This document shows positions 1 to 7,813 of a stretch of 43,371 nucleotides of DNA, piece by piece (the first letter of the stretch is position 1; every line of letters begins with the position of its first letter). Origin of the DNA: Candidatus Altarchaeales archaeon ex4484_2 (GTDB lineage Archaea; Altiarchaeota; Altiarchaeia; IMC4; QMZM01). Under the pieces are notes generated by a model. That model did not search any database and was not told where the DNA came from. It saw only the letters and a program-made list of their open reading frames with translations. The DNA lies in contig NJEG01000011.1 in the NCBI GenBank assembly GCA_002254565.1, forward strand, positions 298-43,668, written 5' to 3'. The translations under genes and the position numbers were made by a program.

Positions 1-222
1 TGGTACTGGCATGTGACAGCCTACGATGAGGCAGGTAACAGCAACACCTCCACCACCTACACATACACAACAGACAACATAAACCCATCCACACCCCAAC
101 CCCTATCCCCAGAAAACAACACCGTCTCAGTTGATTTAACCCCCGAACTGAACTGGAGTGCCGTATCTGAGGTGAATTTCGCCAACTACACAATAGAGGT
201 TTCCTCAGATACCCGGAGATAA
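1..222 (+). CDS. Fragment of large surface protein (fibronectin-III/Ig-like), open at left edge
   Basis: The frame is open from the window edge and stops at 220-222. It encodes an extracellular beta-sandwich repeat with the phrase TAYDEAGNSN, which recurs in the next reading frame as VYDEAGNTN and TAYDLAGNYN. The end of the fragment (NFANYTIEVSSD) matches the first half of a repeat seen complete at about 830-1050, but the second half is absent. Codons in the next frame from about 210 read INFTTPTEDNDTYW, which aligns with a later repeat. I therefore see this and the downstream 279-3302 frame as one gene interrupted by a frameshift plus a small deletion near 200-215. No specific ligand can be named. 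Confidence 0.7.
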   Translation, partial: WYWHVTAYDEAGNSNTSTTYTYTTDNINPSTPQPLSPENNTVSVDLTPELNWSAVSEVNFANYTIEVSSDTRR

Positions 223-278
223 ACTTCACCACCCCGACAGAGGACAATGATACATACTGGAAGAGGAACTGGATCTAT

Positions 279-3200
279 GTGAATGTATCCGTAACAGAAT
301 TACATGAAGAGAATATAACCTTCTATCTATATAATAACGTCAGTTTGGTGAATGAGACAACATACACAGACGGAACGCACCACATTAACTTCACCAATCT
401 AGAGTACAGGGAATACTGGTTCAAGGCAGTTGTATACGATGAAGCAGGAAACACTAATTCCACTGTGTTAAGAAAGCAAACCCTGAGCAATGTTAGTATA
501 TATCTCATACCCCCAACGGAGGAAAATAATACGTACTGGAGCAGGGACTGGATCTATGTCAAGGTAGCGGTACCAATAAGTGAAGTGAACGTCACCTTCC
601 ACCTGTATAATGAAACCAGCTCGTTGAATGAAACCACATACACCAATGCAACATACTCTATCAACTATATCGGCTTAGGGGATGATAGATATTGGTTTAA
701 TGTATCAGCCTGTGATTCCGGGGGGAGTTGCTATTTCACAGAGACCAGGGAGCAGATATTGGATACAACACCACCTACGGAGCCCACACTACTTAAGCCG
801 CCGGATGGAATAATCGCCTATGAGATGAGCCCACTTCTGAACTGGACCACAGTAACAGAGAATAACTTTGTGAACTACCTGGTTGAGGTGGATAACAGCT
901 GGAGCTTCGATAGCGTAAACTATATGTATAATATCACGGACATAAATGTAAGCCATCACCAGGTAGTTGGGACCTGGGGCAGAGGCATATGGTTCTGGAG
1001 AGTCACCGCCTATGATCTCGCAGGAAACTATAACAGAACAGATTACTTCACATATAATGTGATGGGCACCGGACCATCAATTAATTACTCTGGCCCATCC
1101 GGTTACGTAGATGATTCAACAGTGAATCTGAGCGTGGTAACCGGGAGAAACGCAACCTGCAAGTATGACTACATTGACAGAGAGTTCCTGAATATGGGCT
1201 ATGTGTTTGCAGATACCGGAGGTGTCAATCAGTATACACCGTCTAATGCGAGCGAGGGTCTGAATCAATACTATGTGAGATGCGCTGATGATATCAATGG
1301 AACCAACACCATGGAGTATTCAATAACAATCTCGTTTATATTGGATACCCAGAACCCTACAATAACAATAAACTCCCCGCAGAATACAACAATAAAAGAG
1401 TCCATGCCAGAGCTGGATGTTTTCGTGGTTGATGCGAATCCATCAAGCATATGGTACTCATATGATAACTCAAGCAATATTATCGGCTGCTCCAGTGGAT
1501 GCGCGTGGCTGACTACCAATATTGGGCCATTAACCGACGGAGCCCATAATGTGACCGTATACGTAAATGACAGTGCATCCAACAATGGATGGGAGAGTAG
1601 ATACTTCAGGGTGGATACATCACCTCCGGCCATAGTGGCTGCGGGACCGACAACAGGACAGAGTTCATCGGAAGTCACAATACATGCTTTAACGGATGAA
1701 CCATCTGTTTGCAGGTATAATGAGAGCAATATAACATATAACCTCATGAGTTCTTCAATGACCGGAACCGGGATAATGCACGAGAAGATGGTAAATGCAG
1801 TAACCGGAGCTAATACATTCTATATCCTTTGCCAGGATACGCTAGGGAATACTATGACAAACCCAACACAGATCTCATTTAATGTAACAGTGACTGTGGG
1901 AGGGGGGGCACCATCCATAAACATCGGAGGAGTTGAGGAAGACTACGAGCAGGGATCAACAGTCACCGTTTTTGCATCCATACTGGATGTTAACGGTTAT
2001 CCAGTGGATCCGGGATACTGTAACGTGACCATCAGGCACTGGAACGGAACCGATCTAGTGGAGGATGTCGCAAACACCGCTATGAACTGGATCGAAACCG
2101 GGAACTATTACTTTAATTACCAGACTTTAGCGAATGCGGACTGTGCGAGTTATGGTATCACAGTGGAAGCCAACCCATCCGGGGTTGATACACAGGCCGT
2201 ATCCGGATTCCATATCATAGAGGGCATAATCTGTGGAAACGCCGTATGCCAGACTGGAGAGAACTGCGAGAACTGTCCCGCTGATTGTGGAACCTGCCTA
2301 ACTGACCCTGTTTGTGGTGATGCGAGCTGTGATGCTGGAGAAAACTGCGAGAACTGCCCAAGCGACTGCGGAGCCTGCATGAGCAGTTCCCTATGCGGAG
2401 ACGCAAGCTGCGACTCAGGGGAGAACTGCGAGAACTGCCCAAGCGACTGCGGAGCCTGCATGAGCAGTTCCCTATGCGGAGACGCAGACTGTGGGCTGGG
2501 AGAAACATGTGAGAACTGCCCAGAAGACTGTGGAGCTTGTCCGTCAGGTGTAAGATCCAGAGTTCAGGGACTGGATGAAATAAGAGAAAGCCTAGCCTCA
2601 GTCGAGAATAGAACAAGCAGCATTGAGAATAGAACATATGAGATAAAGGCACTAGCCCAGAAGATATGGGATAATTTCAAGAAAACCAACTCCTCCGTCA
2701 TCCAAAACGAAAAAATCACTTCATATAAACTATCCAAGAAATCAAGCATCAACATACAATACAATATCACAGTACCGGTGAAAGAAGGCTATTCAGTTGG
2801 AGACTACCTGCCGGTGAGGTGGAAATTCTGGTTCGTGGACGGGGAAGGCAAGTGCATAGACCAAGGAGTAGTTGGGGATATAAAACCCCAATGCACGCCA
2901 TTGATAGCTGAAACCATAGGTCAAGCGAATGACACATTCCCCATAGAAATAAAAATCAGACCCTCCCTCAATAAAGGAAACTACTCCCTGGTCAGGGAAT
3001 TCGAGGTAGACCCCGAGCAGGTGTGGATAAGCTACGGAAGAGGAGTCATCGCGAAAGTAGCGGTCATGGAAGATAACCCACACCCACAGGTGGAAGTGGA
3101 CAATAAAAACCTGAAAACCCAGAGAATCCCCGAACAAAAACCAGGTATTATCGGCAGACTGATTGGAGGGATAGGATTCGGAAACATCCTGGCAGGCATT

Positions 3201-3302
3201 GTACCCCTATTGTTTTTAGTTTTGATAACGCTAATAATAATTGTATACAATATGTCTATGACAAAAAAAGAGGAGAAAGAAAAGAGGTGGTATGAAAAAT
3301 AG
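279..3302 (+). CDS. Large cell-surface protein: Ig-like repeats, four Cys-rich repeats, C-terminal membrane anchor
   Basis: About 1000 residues. Several Ig/fibronectin-like repeats (phrases such as TPPTEPTLLKPPDG and DTSPPAIVAAGPT) are followed near residues 650-755 by four repeats of the pattern CGDxxCxxGENCENCPxDCGxC. Then come a short helical stretch (ENRTSSIENRTYEI), a further beta domain and a C-terminal hydrophobic segment (NILAGIVPLLFLVLITLIIIVY) before a charged tail. This indicates a cell-wall-facing protein anchored at its C-terminus with the bulk outside. The GTG at 279 is only the first start codon after the frame break. The frame is open upstream to about 201, so the true N-terminus lies left of the window. 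The 3' end overlaps the ATPase gene by 11 bases, suggesting coupled translation. Function is unknown; adhesion or cell-surface structure is an inference. Confidence 0.75.
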   Translation: MNVSVTELHEENITFYLYNNVSLVNETTYTDGTHHINFTNLEYREYWFKAVVYDEAGNTNSTVLRKQTLSNVSIYLIPPTEENNTYWSRDWIYVKVAVPISEVNVTFHLYNETSSLNETTYTNATYSINYIGLGDDRYWFNVSACDSGGSCYFTETREQILDTTPPTEPTLLKPPDGIIAYEMSPLLNWTTVTENNFVNYLVEVDNSWSFDSVNYMYNITDINVSHHQVVGTWGRGIWFWRVTAYDLAGNYNRTDYFTYNVMGTGPSINYSGPSGYVDDSTVNLSVVTGRNATCKYDYIDREFLNMGYVFADTGGVNQYTPSNASEGLNQYYVRCADDINGTNTMEYSITISFILDTQNPTITINSPQNTTIKESMPELDVFVVDANPSSIWYSYDNSSNIIGCSSGCAWLTTNIGPLTDGAHNVTVYVNDSASNNGWESRYFRVDTSPPAIVAAGPTTGQSSSEVTIHALTDEPSVCRYNESNITYNLMSSSMTGTGIMHEKMVNAVTGANTFYILCQDTLGNTMTNPTQISFNVTVTVGGGAPSINIGGVEEDYEQGSTVTVFASILDVNGYPVDPGYCNVTIRHWNGTDLVEDVANTAMNWIETGNYYFNYQTLANADCASYGITVEANPSGVDTQAVSGFHIIEGIICGNAVCQTGENCENCPADCGTCLTDPVCGDASCDAGENCENCPSDCGACMSSSLCGDASCDSGENCENCPSDCGACMSSSLCGDADCGLGETCENCPEDCGACPSGVRSRVQGLDEIRESLASVENRTSSIENRTYEIKALAQKIWDNFKKTNSSVIQNEKITSYKLSKKSSINIQYNITVPVKEGYSVGDYLPVRWKFWFVDGEGKCIDQGVVGDIKPQCTPLIAETIGQANDTFPIEIKIRPSLNKGNYSLVREFEVDPEQVWISYGRGVIAKVAVMEDNPHPQVEVDNKNLKTQRIPEQKPGIIGRLIGGIGFGNILAGIVPLLFLVLITLIIIVYNMSMTKKEEKEKRWYEK
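2343..2486 (+). repeat. Tandem repeat in the Cys-rich domain, 81-bp period
   Basis: A 63-base block at 2343-2405 recurs identically at 2424-2486, one 27-codon period later. It encodes NCENCPSDCGACMSSSLCGDA. Flanking units at about 2230-2310 and 2487-2540 are more diverged copies of the same cysteine repeat. Exact identity at DNA level points to recent duplication or gene conversion inside the gene. Confidence 0.85.
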
Positions 3303-5331
3303 TTTATTTATTATATTCCTGCTTGCATTCGCAATCTTTAGCTTCGTGAGTATAGGGGCTGATATAGTAGGTATTGTTGAGACAACAGAAAACAGAACAA
3401 CCACCCAGGAGGGGGTGTTGGGCCCAATATCAGGGATGCAGGCAATCTCCGCCGACCTCTATCCCGGCGAAAGCATAGATAGTTTCGTGGATGTTGCTAA
3501 CACCGTAGGTGATACCGCGACCCTCCGGGCTAATATTACGGGCAGTGTAAGCGGGTTCATAGAAATAAAGAACCCTATTGTTACCCTCGAGTCGGGGGAG
3601 AGGACTAATCTAGAGATTATCTTCAATGTGCCAGCAGATGCTAGTTCCGGGGTTTATTCCGGAGTATTAACACTTGATTTAGAGGGGAAAACAACAAGCA
3701 TACCCGCTAATGTAAGGGTCTTACCACCCCAGGAAACCATATTTGACATAAAAATCAAGCTATTGACTGACAGCATATCCCCCGGCAAGAAACTACCAGT
3801 ACAGGTTACCGTAGGTAACCCGCATGGCATTGAGAGAAACACGGTATTCACCCTGCAACTGCTTGACCCCCTCACAAAAGAGGTTTTAAATGAGAGCGAG
3901 ATGTTCCCTTACATAGACAAGACAGTTACATTCACAGAGAATCTTGATATACCAGAAATTGAGGGCGGTAAATACCTCATCAGAGGAGCCCTCACCTATG
4001 AAGGATCCGCTAACAGGACGGAAGAGGTCGAGGATATACAGGAGATTAATGTCACCGTGAACTTATTCAAGCTAAAGTTTGCGGGCATACCAGTCTGGAT
4101 AATATCTGTGGTATCCTTTATCCTTGTCCTCTCTTACGGGGGACATGTCTTATACAAGAGAAAGCAGGCGAAAGGGAAGAGATATCTTGCAGGCATACAT
4201 TATAGGAGTTTACCCCGCCACGGGAAGAGATCCGCCTTCATCGGCAGAATAGCTGAATCAGGGATCAGGGCATTCATGGAGCTGGACAGATTAACCGAAC
4301 ACGTGCTGGTTGCCGGTTCCACGGGGGGAGGTAAAACTATTGCCGCCCAAGACCTAGTGGAGGAGGCATTGAAACGTGATGTTTCAGTTCTGGTTTTCGA
4401 CCCAACAGCCCAGTGGACGGGTTTTCTGAGACCCAATAAAGAAAAGAGTATGTTCAGGCTCTATAAAAAATTCGGGATGGAAAAAAAAGAGGCTCGGAGA
4501 TTCGACGGGGAGATAAAGATACTGAAGAAGCCCTGGAAATTGAATATCTCCGAGCATATGAAATCCAAGGGGATAACAATATTCTGTATGAACCACCTGG
4601 ATCCAGAGAATATAGAGAATGTAATAACGGAGGCCATAGTGGATGTGTTTCGGGCCAGGATGGATGAGGCAACCCAATTAGAGACACTCATAGTCTTCGA
4701 TGAGGTTCACAGGCTGCTGCCAAAGTTTGGGGGAACAGGGAGTGGCCTCATCCAGCTTGAGAGAGGTGTGAGAGAATTCAGGAAGTGGGGGATTGGGTTG
4801 GTTTTAATCTCCCAGGTATTAACCGACTACCCCAAGGACATCAAGGCAAATGTCGGAACCGACATACAGCTGAGAACCCGCTATGAGGGGGATCTGTCAC
4901 AGATCAAGATGAAATATGGGGAGGCCGTAATGAGATCCATTGTGAAAGCCCGCGTCGGTACCGGGATGTTGCAGAATTCACACTATAATCGGGGGAATCC
5001 ATATTTTGTAACATTCAGACCACTGCTACATAACCCGAGAAGATTAAGCGATAAAGAGCTGGAGCTCTATGAGAAATACGACCTGAAGATCGAATCTCTC
5101 AAGTTAAAGGTGAGGAGGGCTAAGGCTATGGGTGTGGACGTCTTCGATCCGGAATTGGAGCTGGGTCTCGCCCTAGAAAACCTGAAGAAGGGTTCATTCC
5201 AGATAGTGGACATGTATCTAGGGGATCTGGAGGAGGATATAAAGAAGCTGGATCTCAAAGAGCCCGCTAGCTATGAAACCCAAAAACTTAATGAAGAGGA
5301 TGAATGGGAGAAGTTAGAGGATGAAACGTGA
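3292..5331 (+). CDS. Membrane-anchored HerA/DUF87-type ATPase with an extracellular domain
   Basis: 679 residues. A signal sequence (about 1-23) precedes an extracellular beta region (about 40-265, NEW3/Ig-like in look). A transmembrane helix (about 273-297, IPVWIISVVSFILVLSYGG) follows, then a cytoplasmic P-loop ATPase of the HerA/VirB4-like DUF87 group. Walker A is GSTGGGKT at 342-349; Walker B is LIVFDEVHRL with D470-E471. FRKWGIGLVLISQ fits the sensor strand of this class. Such ATPases pump DNA or protein or drive assembly of surface machines; which applies here is not shown. The ATG lies a few bases after GAGGTGG and overlaps the end of the surface-protein gene, so the two are probably co-translated. 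A short acidic C-terminus ends the protein. The family call is firm, the role open. Confidence 0.8.
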   Translation: MKNSLFIIFLLAFAIFSFVSIGADIVGIVETTENRTTTQEGVLGPISGMQAISADLYPGESIDSFVDVANTVGDTATLRANITGSVSGFIEIKNPIVTLESGERTNLEIIFNVPADASSGVYSGVLTLDLEGKTTSIPANVRVLPPQETIFDIKIKLLTDSISPGKKLPVQVTVGNPHGIERNTVFTLQLLDPLTKEVLNESEMFPYIDKTVTFTENLDIPEIEGGKYLIRGALTYEGSANRTEEVEDIQEINVTVNLFKLKFAGIPVWIISVVSFILVLSYGGHVLYKRKQAKGKRYLAGIHYRSLPRHGKRSAFIGRIAESGIRAFMELDRLTEHVLVAGSTGGGKTIAAQDLVEEALKRDVSVLVFDPTAQWTGFLRPNKEKSMFRLYKKFGMEKKEARRFDGEIKILKKPWKLNISEHMKSKGITIFCMNHLDPENIENVITEAIVDVFRARMDEATQLETLIVFDEVHRLLPKFGGTGSGLIQLERGVREFRKWGIGLVLISQVLTDYPKDIKANVGTDIQLRTRYEGDLSQIKMKYGEAVMRSIVKARVGTGMLQNSHYNRGNPYFVTFRPLLHNPRRLSDKELELYEKYDLKIESLKLKVRRAKAMGVDVFDPELELGLALENLKKGSFQIVDMYLGDLEEDIKKLDLKEPASYETQKLNEEDEWEKLEDET

Positions 5332-5356
5332 CAAGTATATTAACCTAAAAAAATAA

Positions 5357-5639
5357 TTGTTAACTGGCAGGATGTATACATCAAATCATGAACTGAAAGA
5401 AATCAAAAGATTATTCTATGAGAGAACAGGTCAGGCAGGTCATGGCTTGATGTATTCCGTGGGACAGATTATGGGAGGGGATACAGCCTCAAAGGTGGGA
5501 GAACAGAATTTTTTCAGGAAGCAAGGAATCAACAACTCCACCCCAAAGAGTGGAGTATGAACTTACAAAGACGGATAGTGTGGGGCATTCATCTGCGACT
5601 TTAAAGACGCAGTATTCTGCCGACTTTGTAATAAAATAA
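5357..5639 (+). pseudogene. Small gene interrupted by a frameshift, family unrecognised
   Basis: A 67-codon frame (5357-5560) contains HELKEIKRLFYERTGQAGHGL and a glycine-rich helix-like part. A second frame with coding character continues from about 5490-5530 to a TAA at 5637-5639, reading RVEYELTKTDSVGHSSAT. The pieces look like one small protein of about 90 residues broken by a single-base shift. The first part weakly recalls the start of a 4-vinyl-reductase (V4R) sensor domain, but I cannot support that. It sits between the membrane ATPase and the KaiC-like gene in the same direction. 5640-5769 holds only a very short frame (5663-5735) and a GAGGAGGGGG stretch. Confidence 0.35.
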
Positions 5640-5769
5640 AGGGGATAAGGAGAGCAGGGGAATGGATAATAAACAAACAGTAAAACCTGTATCACATATT
5701 GTGCAGAATTTTGATAGCTGTATACCAGAGTCATGAGGAGGGGGAAAAACAGATGCATATCCCAGATAA

Positions 5770-6465
5770 ATGAGGGACTTATCTAAAATGGACACTACAG
5801 AGAGATTAAAGACAGGGATTCCGGGTTTAGATGAGATGCTGGATGGGGGATTTCCCATACCGTCAACTATTTTATTGAGCGGAGAGCCAGGGACTGGGAA
5901 GACCACTCTGGCCGTTCAAAGCCTGTTCCATGGTGCCAGAGAACGAGAAAGTGGATTATACATTTCTGCCGTTTCTGAGCCCAGGTGGGTTATCCAGAAA
6001 TTCCTATCCCAGTACGATTTCTATTCCCAGAGAATAATAGAATCTGAATTATTACAATTTCTAGACATTAGTGAGATAAAAAATGGGGAGGATATATTGA
6101 ACAAAGTAATAAGGAATACAAAAAGGCTTCAACCAAGGAGGATAGTGATAGACTCTATCAACCCCATCCGGTCAAAGTTGGGAGGGGGTGAGGAATACCG
6201 GGAATTGATGTACGACCTCCTTTCTTCCTTGAAGGGTTATGGTTGTGTAACAACACTAATATGTGAGACTTCTTACTCTGATCTGTCAAAACTGAGCGAG
6301 GCGTATCTAGCGGATGGTATAATCATCTGTTCCTATAGGGAGGTGGAGAGTTCCCGTAAGAAGTACCTAGAGGTTCTAAAGATGAGAGGCACTGACCATA
6401 CCACCGGGATGCGAGCTGTGAATATCTCCCAGAAAGGACTATCTATTTATCCAGAGTTGAGATAA
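5770..6465 (+). CDS. KaiC/ArlH-like RecA-fold ATPase, single domain
   Basis: 231 residues with one KaiC-type domain. RLKTGIPGLDEMLDGGFP is the family signature before Walker A (GEPGTGKTT, about 38-46), and RRIVIDSINPI is Walker B. The catalytic-glutamate region is less clear. Single-domain archaeal KaiC homologues act as regulatory ATPases; ArlH (FlaH), the archaellum ATP sensor, is the best known. Here it lies in a cluster with a membrane ATPase and two coiled-coil proteins, but without ArlI, ArlJ or archaellins, so it is not an archaellum operon. An alternative start at 5788 (MDTTERLKTG) fits the family N-terminus better than the first ATG. Confidence 0.8.
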   Translation: MRDLSKMDTTERLKTGIPGLDEMLDGGFPIPSTILLSGEPGTGKTTLAVQSLFHGARERESGLYISAVSEPRWVIQKFLSQYDFYSQRIIESELLQFLDISEIKNGEDILNKVIRNTKRLQPRRIVIDSINPIRSKLGGGEEYRELMYDLLSSLKGYGCVTTLICETSYSDLSKLSEAYLADGIIICSYREVESSRKKYLEVLKMRGTDHTTGMRAVNISQKGLSIYPELR

Positions 6466-6473
6466 AAACAAAG

Positions 6474-7472
6474 ATGAAATTACCCACAATATTGAACAAC
6501 AAACAGAAGGAGCAAAAAGAAATTGATGAACTCATCCTGAGAGGGGAAGAAGAGTTAGAGGAGGTAGGGGAAACCCTCCCATCTATAGAACAACCAAGCA
6601 AGATGGGAGTGGAGATCCAAAAACTCTGGGCACAGGTAAAAACCCTGCGAGAGATGATGAAGATGAATGATGAGAGATTCCAGAGACTGAGTGAAGGGAT
6701 AGGTGATGTGAGACAAAGAAATCTTGCCCTGGAAAAAAACATCAATTCCCTGGAAATGGAAACCAGAAAAGCCATAGATTTGGTCGAGGAAGTCCAGCCC
6801 CAGAAATTGATGGAGGAGGTGAAGAAGGAAGATATCAAGGTGTTGAAGCTGGAGTCCAAACAAGAGACATTCAAGAAATTTCTGGACACACTCAGGGAGG
6901 AACAAAAAAAGATCAAGTCAAGTATATCCGCCTTCACAGGTACCGAAGCAGTGATAAAGCTCAATAACGAAATCAGAGAAGACCTAAAGAGCATAAAGAA
7001 GACCCAGTCAGTCATTAATAGGGATTCAGAGAAGGTAGAGGTCATCTTCGTCCAGATACAGAAAAAATATGGTGAACTTATGAAACTCTCTGGGGAATTC
7101 AGGTCCCTCGAAGATAAGTTCAATGAGGTAATGAAAAAAGCCAACCACTTCATGGTAGAATCGCAGGATCTGGTGAGGAAGGAGGACATAGAGTCTAGAT
7201 TGAGATCCATAGAGGGGCTTAATGAGGAGTTTAAGGAGAGAAGGGAGGAATTCGATAGAGAGATTGGTGAGATCAGAGCTGTGATACCGCGGGTGGAGAG
7301 ATTAGAGAACACTTTAAAGAGCAGGGTGGTGGAGATAGATGACGCAATATCTAAACTTACAAGGATGGAGCAAAAAAACTATGTCACCGAAGACGCATTC
7401 GACCGTGAACTAGACAGCTTTTATAAGCGAGTGATGGAATTAGTGGAAAAAAATGAAGGGGAGGGGGGATGA
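6474..7472 (+). CDS. Long cytoplasmic coiled-coil protein
   Basis: 332 residues, very rich in Glu, Lys, Leu and Arg with heptad-like spacing throughout (for example LWAQVKTLREMMKMNDERFQ and SRLRSIEGLNEEFKERREEF). No signal peptide, membrane segment or enzyme motif is visible. It starts 8 bases after the KaiC-like gene and its stop overlaps the next start (ATGA at 7469-7472), so the three genes look like one operon. Long coiled coils beside ArlH-like ATPases recall archaellum ArlC/D/E only in general character; sequence similarity is not evident to me. A scaffold linking the ATPase to a membrane partner is a reasonable guess, nothing more. Confidence 0.75.
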   Translation: MKLPTILNNKQKEQKEIDELILRGEEELEEVGETLPSIEQPSKMGVEIQKLWAQVKTLREMMKMNDERFQRLSEGIGDVRQRNLALEKNINSLEMETRKAIDLVEEVQPQKLMEEVKKEDIKVLKLESKQETFKKFLDTLREEQKKIKSSISAFTGTEAVIKLNNEIREDLKSIKKTQSVINRDSEKVEVIFVQIQKKYGELMKLSGEFRSLEDKFNEVMKKANHFMVESQDLVRKEDIESRLRSIEGLNEEFKERREEFDREIGEIRAVIPRVERLENTLKSRVVEIDDAISKLTRMEQKNYVTEDAFDRELDSFYKRVMELVEKNEGEGG

Positions 7473-7801
7473 AATCCGCTACCTCAATTCTGGTGATTAG
7501 TCTATTTCTTATAGGTTTTATAGTATGCATATCATCTATCGTTAATATCTTCACGCACAAAACCGTAATCAGCTATCCACTACAGTTCATATCAGCCTGT
7601 TTGTTAATCATATGTGGGACATTGCTTATAGCCCGTGCAGAGTTAATACAGATCCGGGGCAGGATAGGTGATAGACGCGGATTTGATGAGCTTGATGCAA
7701 GAGTCAGTGGATTAGAGGGTAAAAAGGAACGGATTAGCAGCTGGAAGTTTAGCGACCTAGAGCACAGGGTTGATGAACTAGAGAAAAAGGTTAGGAATTG
7801 A
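7469..7801 (+). CDS. Small membrane protein with C-terminal coiled coil
   Basis: 110 residues. Two hydrophobic helices (about 5-27 and 35-54) are followed by a charged helical tail with heptad pattern (FSDLEHRVDELEKKVRN). A strong purine-rich site (GAGGGGGG) overlaps the end of the preceding coiled-coil gene just before its ATG, and the 4-base overlap indicates translational coupling. The topology (two helices, soluble coiled tail) suits a membrane docking partner for the upstream coiled-coil protein. The family is not recognised. It ends 12 bases before the 3' end of the convergent tgtA gene. Confidence 0.7.
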   Translation: MKSATSILVISLFLIGFIVCISSIVNIFTHKTVISYPLQFISACLLIICGTLLIARAELIQIRGRIGDRRGFDELDARVSGLEGKKERISSWKFSDLEHRVDELEKKVRN

Positions 7802-7813
7802 TGTTGGAAATGA

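Noticed and set aside
6443-7312. 289-codon minus-strand frame opposite the coiled-coil gene
   Set aside because: A Ser/Leu/Phe-rich mirror of a Glu/Lys-rich coding strand; the plus-strand frame has the operon overlap and the heptad pattern.
5770-7801. Archaellum operon (ArlH plus ArlC/D/E)
   Set aside because: There is no ArlI, ArlJ, ArlB or preflagellin peptidase, and the coiled-coil proteins show no recognisable Arl sequence motif.
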